Shown here piece after piece: positions 11,886-40,440 of a stretch of 64,000 nucleotides of DNA (its first letter is position 1; every line of letters begins with the position of its first letter). Both the position numbers and the translations under genes were made by a program. The stretch covers positions 20,482,214-20,546,213 of the forward strand of contig NC_044006.1 in NCBI RefSeq assembly GCF_900496995.4. Reading direction: 5' to 3'. The notes under the pieces were generated by a model. It was not told the DNA's origin. It saw nothing but the letters and a program-made list of their open reading frames with translations, and ran no database searches. The stretch comes from Aquila chrysaetos chrysaetos. Its lineage: Eukaryota; Chordata; Aves; Accipitriformes; Accipitridae.

Positions 11886-13767
11886 TGCATTATGATACTT
11901 TGTTGCTTTACTGACTGGAAATCTGCACATACCACTCCTTTATTTCTTGTGGGGTAAGGATTCCAGTTTGCACAGCATTTGTGCAGGATGTGTTACAGGG
12001 TTGTTTGGCTGCCTGCAGGGATGCAGTGTTAGCGGTATTGGAACATCATTTCTGTGTTGCATATGCGATATCAAAAGGATGCTAGGAGCTTTTTGAAAGA
12101 ACTTAGTTCCCACTCCTGTACTGGTGGTGGATGTTCTTCAGGTTCAAGGAGGAAACTGGAGTAAGCGAGCATTTGCAAACGCTGGTATTACCCCAGGAGT
12201 GAAAGGAAGGTAGTCAATCGTTCAATTTAGGTGTGTAAGTATAAGATATGTATTTTCAGATACAGATATTAAGTGTTAACTGATACTTGATCAAAAAAGT
12301 TTTAGGTAATGCACTAATTCTTACCTAAAGAGGAATATAAGTGTTGTTGCTTTCCTTATATGGCCATTAGGTTTTATTAGCAATCTGCACAGCAAATATT
12401 AAGTACCAACGTATTCTTCATACAGATGGACTATATTGCTTTGTGATATTTCCATTGCTGTGGAACAGAAGCATAGCGGTTAGAAGAGAGGATGGGCTGT
12501 GGTCTTATCTGTTCCAAACACAGCTTTTCCTTGAAGCAGTAGTGACTCTTTCAGTTTACAGGATTTTTCTACTAAAAGCACAAACCAAAAGTTTGTTTTG
12601 TTATACCAAACATAAACATGGCAAATGTAAGGTAAAGATTTTGCAAGCCTCTCCTAAACCAGCATGTTTTTCTCCAGTGGTGCATGGTTCAGGTTCTCTG
12701 TATATAGAGTTAAATGAGATGCCCCATTTGCATACATGGGTAGTTTGCCAAGGAAAGTTTGCCAGCAAGGTAGCTTGCCTTTGGCACATCCACAAACAGT
12801 TCTAGTTGCTGCTGTGAGAGGTTCTATCTCCTGGAAATCTAAAAGGCATCAGTTATGGTATAGAAAGGAGTTAAAACACTCAATCTGAAATTTTGTTCAC
12901 TCCTCTCAAACCTACCTGTAAATTATTATTATTTAATTGTTCATTAAATTGTTCATTAAATTGGAGACAGTTGTAGTTCAGTGATCACTGATCCTTGTCT
13001 GTGCCACTGACTCTTTGCATTCACTTTGTCTATTTGTTCAGAAGAAACCATCAGGGTCTTGATTAGTTGTTCTTACAGTGCCTATTCTGAAGATAAAGAC
13101 TACTTTGGGGGTTTTGAGAGCATTCACATGTGCAAAACATCTGCTAAAACCTCACTGGGCATATGGTGGAGAGCACACCTGCTTGTAGTTCACTTCCTCT
13201 AAACCACCCCACTGAAGCTGCAGCATGGCACCAAGGGCTTCTTTGTGACAATTCAAGTTTGTGATTGTCTCAGGGAAGGTTAAGGGTCAAATTAAACCTC
13301 CAGCATTTTTTTTCCTGCCTGAGCAAGACTAATGGCTTCCTTTCACACTGAAGCCTGTAGTGTCAGCTGCAGCTCTTTGAGATGAACACCATGTGCATGC
13401 CTATTTGCTATCTCCCAGAAGATTCCTGTTTCCATTTTCAGACTCCTTGATTAAAAGGGAGGGGATTTGCCTTATTCCAGCAAGGGCTCTGAACTATTAC
13501 AGGACTAGCTCTGCAGTAACAGCTGATTTTAAGTGCTTTGCATTTACATTCCCATTGCAGGTACTGTCACACAACAGTCATTCTTAGACCTCCTTTTGTT
13601 TTATCTATATTGCTTTCAAGAAGCAAGCCGAGTTAATTGAAACATGAGTACTTTAAGTTAAGCTCTATCCTCTTTCACAATTACTTAACCCAATTAGTTT
13701 TCTTCAGCAGAAGCTGTATTCTATTAGCATATTGCTTAATAGTGAAACTCAAAGCATAAGTGGAAAT
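11886..13767. other. Intergenic gap between converging STARD3NL and MLH1
   Basis: About 1.9 kb of AT-rich DNA between the two 3' ends. It contains a short tandem repeat of the unit AATTGTTCATTA near 12935-12962 and nothing else I recognise. The 120-codon frame at 12443-12805 has no recognisable similarity. Confidence 0.7.
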
Positions 13768-13987
13768 TTTATTTTTGGAACTTCAGCTGGGTTTAGACAT
13801 AGTCAAAATGATTCTTTTTATTCTTTGAGCAACAGAAGGAAAACAGACAATTTGCTGTCATGTTAGTATGATATTAAATCCCCTCTTTTTCTTTCTTCCA
13901 TCAAGATTCCAGGTTTATCCTCTACTAAGTAAAACAATGTAGGGTGAATGTTTTTTAGATATGCACCAGTCTATCATCAATACTTGC
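13768..13987 (-). other. MLH1: MLH1 3'UTR with two candidate poly(A) signals
   Basis: Downstream of the MLH1 stop on the minus strand, AATAAA occurs as TTTATT on the plus strand at 13817-13822 and again at 13768-13773. These lie about 165 and 215 nt past the stop, which suits a short MLH1 3'UTR. Which one is used cannot be told from sequence. Confidence 0.6.
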
Positions 13988-31430
<17,443 letters not shown>

Positions 31431-31834
31431 GTAAGAATCAAACTGCTGCACACACCGTGTGGCCTTCGGGCCCGTGTTGTGCTGCACATATCCCTTGTCT
31501 GCGGGACGACCTCAGCTCATGGTAACGGAGGAGCCTGCGGGCAGCTCCCCCTCCACACCAGCCGTTACAGCACCTGCATGGCCTTGCCCTTATCTAGAAA
31601 TGCAGCAAGACATTCTCATGTGAACATCCTTTCCGTTTGACAGCAGAAGTGATGAACGGAGTTGTTTTCATGCAAGAAAATCCTACAATAGCTGGAATGA
31701 CCAAAATGAGGTAACCCTTTCTGCAGACAGGGTCTGCATGGTGCGCTGCACATGCACCGGAGGGCTGCACAACTTGAGGTTCCCAGTATCAAAAGCAACG
31801 TAAAATTACCTGTACTATTGTCTTTTTCTTTATA

Positions 31835-32290
31835 GTGCCATCTCCAGTAAGAGATGGCGCTGGGATCGTAACAGAGCAGCATCTTCTGGTGCAAACCAGC
31901 TCTTCACTGCATTTCCCTAAGCGCAGTAAGCACTGCTTCTCTCGGGCAGGCTGCAAACGGAGCTTCAGCGAAGCAAGAGCTTCTCCAGGAGGGCAGTGTC
32001 ACCGCAGCACCGTGTCAGGGTGGTGTAGCTGGCACGTCGCTGTGTAAAACACCGCGGTATAGTCATGTCATTTATGAGTTGCTGGTAGCTGCAATGCCAA
32101 GAAGTGGACATCATTCCGGTTGCAGATGCTCTGCTGTTGGCATCTCTTCATCTAGTGCAATAGAACTTCAGCAACTTCTCACCTTCTTCATCAACACCTG
32201 TTTTTGTGTTTGGGATCATGCATTAATTGCAAAATGTTGACAGCAATCAATAAAGCAGTTTTCACTTTGCAGAAGGAAAAAAAAAAAAAA
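31835..32290 (+). other. Candidate 3' exon of a divergent transcript, or a retrocopy tail
   Basis: A pyrimidine-rich acceptor-like TTTTTCTTTATAG ends at 31834. AATAAA lies at 32249-32254, and 23 nt later an A14 tract spans 32277-32290. This fits either the terminal exon of a plus-strand non-coding transcript from the MLH1 CpG island or the tail of a retroposed mRNA. I recognise no coding sequence in it. The frame 31835-32047 (70 codons) has no known similarity. Confidence 0.35.
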
Positions 32291-35200
32291 CACCTGAGAA
32301 GTACGCCTTCACAGGTGTCAGTTTAAACAAGAGGCTCATGGCCATGCCCACAGCCGTGCCCTAGCCAAGGACATGAAGAAGATACGGGCCCTGCAGGGAA
32401 CATGTGAAGCATAAAGCAAAACCATTTTTTTGTGAGTGTTAAGGATTAAGTGCGTGAAATGTGAATTGGCGGCACCTCGCTATAAGGTGCTTTGCCTTGT
32501 GAGGACATTTTTGTCCTCAGCGCTGTCCAGGGTGGTTGCTATAAAGTGTCACTCTGTCTATCCTGATTGACAGGTGCCTGCAGTGCCCCCAGGCATGAAA
32601 GATCTCCAGAAAAGCCACTTTTGAGGCCAACTTCGGGTTCCCCACTTGTTGTCCTTGGCAAACTACCTGGGCGGAGGCCAGCAGTCCTGCCCTGTCACCT
32701 TCCTGGCCCCGGCATCCCGAACCTTCTGGTTGCAGTGACAACTACCCAGGCCATGGTACACTTCTGCTTTGACTCGCAGGAAGAGGTTCGGGACCTTGGT
32801 AGAAGCCCCCCTGTTAGCAGGAGAGGGGCAGGTGGCAAAGGGTTAATAGGCACAAAGAGAGGGCGAACAACTCTGCACCCACCTGGACTGTGCAGGGACC
32901 TGGGGAGCATCAGGAGCATGGGGAGCACTGAGCTTCAGAGCAGATGAATCTGGCTCTCCCTCAGGACCTGAACCCAGGGGAGGAATCTGTTTTCGGTGGC
33001 CTCGGGCAGTCTGCCGCCAGCATTAACCAGAGCAGCTGGTAACAGGAGCGGGAAAGCAGAAGGCATCTGCTGGAGCTCGGCACGCAATCTAGGACAGAAC
33101 ACGTTTACCCAAAGTCGTCCCTGTTGTTGCTGACAGCTATTTGTGCTGTCAGTATCTGCCCTAGACCAGCCAGGAGGAAAATTTCCACCTTTTATTAGTT
33201 ATACCTGTGTTAGAGTTTGTATCGTACAGATGCAGTTCATTTTACTGGATGTTGCTTGCATGAAGCTTTAAAATCTTGTGCGGTCTGTGCCAAACTCCCA
33301 GTTTCCATGTTGAAGCTGGTGTGAATAAGTCTATTTCTCTGTTTGGCTGCAAGTAGCCATCAAAAGACTTTTTCATATTTGCATCAAAACTGCTCCAACT
33401 GGAGGTCAGCCCTGCCTGTTCATACCCTACAAGCTTTGCTCCGACACATTCAAGTTTAAACTGTTGCTTTGTGTGACAATCCGTTAAAGAAGGGAAACAT
33501 CAGTAAGAACTTAATCACTAAAAATAATTCACCAGAGGGTAGAGACATATGTGTCATGGTAAAATACTTCTTTGATTTTTAGATATTTGTTTTTTCACTA
33601 AGAAAATAAAGAACATAGGATTTTTTTTTGTTAAAGCAAATCAAAAACAAATGATCTAGATTTCATTTTGAATAGTTTAGGAAGATATAACCAGTGTATT
33701 TTGATGCCAGGGCTCAGAAGTGGTGTCAGGGCAACAGAAGTGGTGAAAGCCTGTTGGAATCTCAATGCTTTTTAAGATCCCAAAGAGGAAAGCTGATATA
33801 TTTAGCAATCAATGCTAAGAAATTTCAGAAGGCAAGAAAGTTTCTTAGAAACACACGAAACTGAAACAACCTCACAGTCACTAGAGGAATGTAGTGAGTT
33901 TTTCCCCTGGAGACACAGATAACCATTTAATTAAAAAGAAAAAAAAATACAGTGGAAGAACTGCAATCTTACCAAAATCTTTCTCACTGCTGAGAAGAGG
34001 TGGCCCAGGTGCCAGTAAACAATATGGACTTTGAATTAGCTGATTTTTATTATAAAATCTATTTTGCTTTTTTAAAAATGCAAAGATCTGTCTAGTTTTG
34101 GGTCTGATAATCTACTATATTGTATACCATTTTCAAGTTTTACCCACTTATTATCTGCAGCATGTACTTACTATTCCAACTCAAGTGTATTAAGAAGCCC
34201 TGAAAACAGTTTTTAAACTTATTTGTAATTTGTTAGTGACCCATTCAAAGTCAACATTGCTTTATTTGGCTTGAGCAATTAAGGGAGAATATTAAGAAAT
34301 GGTAAATAAGGTTTAAGAAAGAGTTGGAGCATGGGATTGTAGCAGAGGGGAAACAAGTAAATCCTGGTTGGCACAACACTAACTTCTCCTTTACGAAACA
34401 AGAACCCAAGAGTACACCTTGTAACATGAGGCAAGGCTACAAAAAGGCAGGGACCTGCTACACTGAAGAAAGGACTGAAGAGTGGTGAAATCAATTTAAA
34501 GGGTTAAAATTATTAGGGTTTTAGACTGCAGCTCAAGCAGAATAGGAGGTTAAAAGATGAGGATTGCTTGACCAAAAAAGCCTGGGGGTTTTTTTTGTTT
34601 GTTTTTAAAGAGAATCAAGTTGAGCAGCATTCCAGTAAGTAAGAGTTTTTTTTCTAAGCTAGTACTTTTATGAAATTCCTTGTAAGAAACAGCTTTTTTC
34701 ATAGGTGCTATTCCAGTCTCTGGAAATGTCTTCTCATTTGCCCTTAAATAATTTTCCTTGAGGTGCATGTTAATGGGAAATGGTATCTTTCAGCCTTCTT
34801 ACAGTTTTTACTGCCAAACAGCAGCTAAGTTTATGATAGTTTCTTAAAACTGTCTCCAGTTGGCTAGAAAGAGATAACTGAAAGAATGCAAACCAGATCC
34901 TTGATTCACAGACCTCTGCTTCTTTTCAGCTTGTCTTGACAAGCACCCAGAGTGTCCAGGCAGTTCTTTTAACCCTTATCATTGCTGAATACAGACCCAC
35001 TTGTCTTGCAGGGAATTTCATGCAGCTTTAGAACGCAGAATAAAATATTAACACAAAATTTGTGCTACAGTGGTTGGCTATATATCAAGAACAGAAGCAA
35101 CAGCACTGCCAGTACTGATACATTACTAAAGCTATTTACAGAGAAGGAGCTGCTCCAAGTTAATGCAGTTCCTACCTGAAAAAAACCCCACACAAAACCC

Positions 35201-37384
35201 CCCATCCCAAGACAGAAAAAAGCATCAGACTCATGTTCCAGTGAAATCAAGTTATCCCATATATAGTTCAAGAAGGTTACTATTGCTCATCTGACACAGG
35301 ATCACTTGTTAAGCTGCAGTAATTATATTTTGAGTCGGTATCTCACGGTCCAGGACTAGGTGAAAATGTGCTTCTGCAGGTAGAAGAGCTGCTCAAGAAT
35401 ATGTGTTGCATGCCTTTATACATAGCCTCAGGCATTTACATATTGCAAGAGGAGGTTTTGCTAGAAAATATTGTCCCAATTAAGATTTTTTACCGTAGTT
35501 TATAGTTCTGAAGGAAGGCAGGTTCTGGAAGCTCATGATGCGAAAATAACTTTGAAGTCCATATGCTATGTATTTATATCCCCTCATCATACCCTGTGCA
35601 TGCAGTCCTGTCAGGTAAGGAATTATTAAGTCCACTTTATAGGACCCTGGAGCACCCTGATGAGCAGGATGATTTGTGCAAGGCCCTATAGGACATGCCT
35701 GATAGAATCTGGAATCAGAGTTCATTCTTTTTGTCATACGTTAACCATAAAATCACTTGCTACCTAGAATATGGGCATTTATTTATATAGACCTTAAAAC
35801 ATCCATAGTCGCATTTCCTAGAAAAAAAAAAATTTACTCCGCTGTACAAGCTGAAGACTTGTTACACTCCAAGTCTTGCAGGTCAAATGGGACACACCGT
35901 ACATGTGGAGTTAAGCATTTATTGTCAGTCTCATTCTAACCAACATCCAACAAAGCATTATTGTTAGCCCAGTTGCAATACTACTACCATTTGTAGTCCA
36001 GATTAATACAGGGAAGTCTCACTAGTACCATTAAAGTAGTTGCAGAAAAGTCTTCCTAGCACCTACCCTCTTTCTCTGGTGTCATGCTCCCTCTTCCAGG
36101 CAGAGAGGCTGCAGAGGGTGTCACCGAGAGACCAGCATCCCAGGTTCTTCCTTGGGAGGAGGATGATGCTGGGCTGGAGGTCCTTTCTTCCTTGGTCTTG
36201 GGGACTACCTGCTTTTATTCTTACATATTCTCTTAATGCAGTCTGTGGATCTGAACTTGCTCTTCATTGGTTCTCAGTTGTTCAGTTACCTGTTCTTTCT
36301 TTTTTATCTGAACTGGTTTAACAGGATTATCCTCCTGTAATGATCACTGTGGTTTGTGTTTGTAGCCTGGGACCTCTGGTACCACCCCATTTTTTATTCT
36401 GGTACCTCCCGTTTTGTTCTAGGGTAACAGACAACATGGTCAACAAAAAATAACTACATGTTGTCACAATAAACTAAAACTAACCTAAACCCAACCTGGC
36501 CTCTAGATAATTGCTATCACCACTAAAATAAGGCAAAATCAGCTTAGGTTGGCATAACCCAGTCAAGTGCTGAGACCCTGCACTGTCAAGACGGGGCAAA
36601 TCCTTCAGCCTTTCTCTTATAATGGCAAAAATGGTATTTACTTGGCTGCAGACTAAGTCCTGATTCTTAGGGAGGAGACTGCTGTAGGCAAGGCATTCTG
36701 TAACTGTCCTTTGCAAACATACCAGAACATTTACTTGTTATCTCTTCTTTTCATCTGACATTAAAAACTGTCACAAGCAGAACGCTTATGTAAATTAATC
36801 ACACATTGGTTCAGAGGCAGCATTTTCCATGTTCCTAAAATGGTATAAAGATGGAGTTTATGAGACCAAATTCATGCCAACTTTTTTTTTTTCCCATTCC
36901 AGTAACAGCATCGTTCCACAGTGTTTAGATTTTTCCAAGCTACTGTTCATGATGATGCTAGTTTTTCTGTTACTCTACTTACCTTTTCCTTTGAAACAAA
37001 AAATCTTCTGGGCCAGTCAGGGAGTATGATACAAAAGCCCTAGTTTTTTCCTTCATTTTTGTAACTTATTTTCTGTGTGACTGTGTATTCTGCAGAATGT
37101 AAGACTTATCTTTGTAAAACACTTTGTGAGCTCTGGAAGGTAACTTCTGTGTGATGGTATAATACTACTGCATAACACCGTATGTATTCTGTCACTGTTT
37201 TTTTTCCTCTGGGATTTAGTATATTCTTAAAGATCAGTTCTTTTGGCAAAGTCTCAGTTAGAGGAAGCTTAAGATGAACTTAAAAGAACTATATTAACTA
37301 TATAGATTTATTATATATATTAATATAAATAAATTGAAGAATAAACATATTTTAAATTATATACAGCTGTCCTCATCTTGAGCT
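32291..37384. other. Intergenic DNA between MLH1 and TRANK1, left part
   Basis: About 5 kb with no exon that I recognise. It includes a mildly GC-rich part (32.3-33.1 kb) and a long AT-rich part. A possible LTR lies at 36.04-36.48 kb. The frames 32567-32947 and 32695-32928 overlap on opposite strands and look like chance. Confidence 0.6.
36040..36480 (-). repeat. Possible diverged LTR-like segment
   Basis: On the minus strand a CCAAT box, an A/T-rich TATA-like stretch with AATAAAAG, and then a GC-richer part follow one another as in an LTR. The edges and family are not identifiable and no terminal duplication was found. It could equally be unique sequence. Confidence 0.2.
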
Positions 37385-37600
37385 ATAAGAAATAAATTTT
37401 TTACAATGAGAACAGTCAATCACTGGAACAACCTCCCCAGGGATGCGGAAGAGCCCCCACCGCTGGAGGTTTCCAAGGTGCAACTGGACAGGGTGCTAGT
37501 AATTGCATCTGGGCTCCCTTTCCCACCAAAGGTTGGACCAGATGATCTTTGGAGGTCCCTTCCAACCTGGGCTCTTCTGTGGTTCTCTGATTATTGCATG
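37385..37600 (+). repeat. CR1 LINE 3' fragment, plus orientation
   Basis: Contains the CR1 ORF2 end (NHWNNLPRDAEE, then LEVSKVQLDRVL) followed by the 3' tail GGTTGGACCAGATGATCTTT and GGAGGTCCCTTCCAACC. It is 5'-truncated, about 216 bp. Confidence 0.85.
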
Positions 37601-37771
37601 ACTGAACTGCAGGGAAAAATAATTGTTTTCTAATATTTGCTTTGGCAGTAAATACTGGGGGTGTTTTAACCTAATTTTTGTTGTGATTACTAGAGAATGA
37701 AAAAGCCCCATTTTGATTTTGCCCTTTTACTTAAATACCTTACAAAAATGGACCAGATACATATGCTGAAG

Positions 37772-38219
37772 TGTCCTGGGTTCAGCTGGGATAGAGTTAA
37801 TTTTTACAGGAACCTGGGAGGTGGGGGGGGGCATAGCCGGGGCAGCTGACCTGAACTAGCCAAGGAGCTATTCCATACCATGTGACATCATGCCCAGTAT
37901 ATACATGGGGAGTGGGCTGGGGGGAGGGGGCTCCTGCTCTCGACTTTCGGTGGGGGAAGTGGCGGAGCGTCGGGTCCCGGGTGGTGAGCAGTTGCACTGT
38001 GCATCACTCTTTTCTGTATACTCTTTCATTAGTACCGTCGTTGTTGTTGTAACTTTTTTTGCGTTGTCCCAGTAAACTGCCCTTATCCCAACCCTCGAGG
38101 TTCCAGGTTTTTTTTCTTTTCTCTCCTCCGTCTCCCCCCCCTATCCCACCGGAGGGGGCGGGAGGAGTGAGCGAGCGGCTGCGTGGTCCTTTGTTACCGG
38201 CTGGGCTGAAACCACGACA
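37772..38219 (+). mobile_element. Internally deleted solo ERVL-like LTR
   Basis: A 448-bp LTR of the same family as the copy in MLH1. It begins TGTCCTGGGTTCAGCTGG, ends AAACCACGACA, and is flanked by an exact TGAAG duplication at 37767-37771 and 38220-38224. About 130 bp of the 5' region found in the other copies is missing. A TATATAC motif near 37899 and an AGTAAAC in place of ATTAAAC near 38072 are visible. Confidence 0.92.
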
Positions 38220-38224
38220 TGAAG

Positions 38225-39953
38225 TTTCAACACCTTAGCCTTTCCTTTAGTAGATGAACTAGCTCATGAGGGCCAAGAGCTCTCTAATGATCTCTACATT
38301 CCTGAACTTCCTAAGGTAGAATAAATGAAAAAAAGAAAAAATCAAAATGCTTAATTTCCAGAAAGAAGTGCAACAGGGGATAAACCATAGTCTCTCACCT
38401 CCAGTCAGTGACCTGCATGCTCTAAAATTCAGAAGTCACATTTTAGTAAATATGTAACTATTCAGTTACTGGGCAGGGTCTGGGGAATTTTTACCACCAC
38501 TGTTTTCGGGGTATTTAGTTTCTGTTGGATGGACATCAAGACTAGCAAGAGCACCATGGACTTCAGTCAGCTGAGAACACATGCAGGGTTTTGGATGCAC
38601 CGAGGTTTGCACCTCTGCACCACTGCAGCAACTGTGCTGCCATCAGTAATTAAATAAACATGACCTGGGGTTTGCATGTCGTTTACCCTCTTACTGTGCT
38701 GTAATTGGGAAGGGGGAAGAGAGGAAGGAGGGGGAAATCGTAAGAGGTAAAAAGAAGCTTTAATGTTAGTGGAGGGCAAATGGGCTGCTGAAGCTCTGCC
38801 GAATTTTCAGTTTTGAGTTTCACTTCTGCAGAGAGATCTTTCTCCCACTGACAAAGAAGTCTAAAGCAAATAGCTACATGCCCAATCAGAGGCAGACCCT
38901 GTGCTGCAATATGTGGCTGTTGTTCAGAGGAGCCACGTAACCAGAAGAGCAGAGTGACCCGCAGAATTGCGTAAAATTTGCATCACATTCTGCAGAGACT
39001 TCTGGGGCTTTTAGATAATATTATCTGCAGCATGTCATTCAGAATTTGTTGCCTGCTTGTGTGATAATTAAATAGGTTTGTAAGCCTGTGAGAGTTAAAA
39101 GTGCTGTGGAAAGCTTGCTGAGACATTTGTGTAAGTAGTATTCAGACATTAACTTAAAGAGATCCCTGCCACTTTCGAAGGTAATCAGAGTAGATCACAG
39201 ATATATTGTCTTCTTTTAATAGTATGACAGTAAATGTGTAAACCAGACGTGCCTTTTTGCAGATAAGGCTCTTTTCTTCACAGACTGGAACGGACACAAA
39301 AGCAATCTGTTTTTCACCACTTCCTATGTAAGTGAGAGGGTTGGGTATAGTGCTTGGTAAGGAGTAAGTAATTCAGGAAGAGAAATCCTGCCAGCAACTC
39401 CAGAACAAGGCAAAAGTCTCAATACAGACCGAACAAGCAGTCCTGCAGCTGGAGGGAACATCCTGCAGGGCTGGAACAGACACAGGGCTGGATGCTCAGC
39501 ATGGCTGGATGCTCAGTTTTGTGCAGGAGCGGCCGTGCCAGCCACACTGTACCCCTGGGATGGAGGGGATCACACCAGCTCAGTTGGAAGGTCCTGGAGG
39601 ATGGGTGGCAGAAGGTGTCCTTTTTAGTAGTCACTGCCATGAGCTGGTTTTGAGAGGTTGAATCACATAAGGGGAGAAGAGAAATTTGGAAAAGCTCTTT
39701 GCTCCTCTGCACCCATGATGGCAGTGCCGACTGTTGGCAGTAAAAACAAATACCTCCTGCTTAAAACTTGGCATGGACTCATTACAAAAACAAACACACA
39801 AAATCCTGCCAGTCTCTTCTGGTGTGCAGCTAGGGTTGTGCTAGTGCTGAGACATGGATGGCAACTTGTTTAAGTTAGTTGTCCTGGTTAGGCTGTGCAG
39901 ATTCTTGGCTGGTTTCCTGATGCACAAACATATCCTGGCCTTTGGGCACCTCT
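38225..39953. other. Intergenic DNA, nothing recognised
   Basis: Between the LTR and the next CR1. It shows mixed composition, short reading frames on both strands without recognisable similarity, and no repeat family I know. Confidence 0.6.
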
Positions 39954-40440
39954 TAGAATCATAGAATCATTTAGGTTGGAAAAGACCTTCAAGATCATCG
40001 AGTCCAACCATCATCCATGCCCACTAAAGCATGTCCTGAAGTGCCTTGTCTATGCGCTTTTTGAATACCTCCAGGGATGGTGACTCAACCACTTCCCTGG
40101 GCAGCCTGTTCCAATGCCTGACAACCCTTTCAGTAAAGAAATTTTTCCTAATATCCAATCTAAACCTCCCTTGCCACAACTTGAGGCCATTTCCTCTTGT
40201 CCTATCTCCAGCCACCTGACAGAAGAGACCAGCGCCCACCTCACTACAACCCCCTTTCAGGTAGTTGTAGAGAGTGATAAGGTCTCCCCTCAGCCTCCTT
40301 TTCTCCAGGCTAAACAACCCCAGTTCCCTCAACCACTCCTCATAAGACTTATGCTCCAGGCCCCTCACCAACTTGGTTGCCCTTCTCTGGACACACTCTG
40401 ACACCTCAATGTCTTTCCCATAGTGAGGGGCTCTTCCTAG
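39954..40440 (-). repeat. CR1 LINE 3' fragment with the ORF2 C-terminus still open
   Basis: On the minus strand the frame 40024-40446 (140 codons) encodes the end of CR1 ORF2: [40 protein letters not shown] and [20 protein letters not shown]. The 3'UTR and CR1 tail follow to about 39954, where the plus strand reads GAATCATAGAATCATTTAGG. Catalytic RT motifs are absent because of 5' truncation, so it is dead as a mobile element. Confidence 0.92.

Noticed and set aside
32300..32420. Possible short retrocopy with a frame reading [14 protein letters not shown]
   Set aside because: The peptide looks somewhat protein-like, but I cannot match it to a family, and stops and the absence of a tail at its end leave it unsupported.
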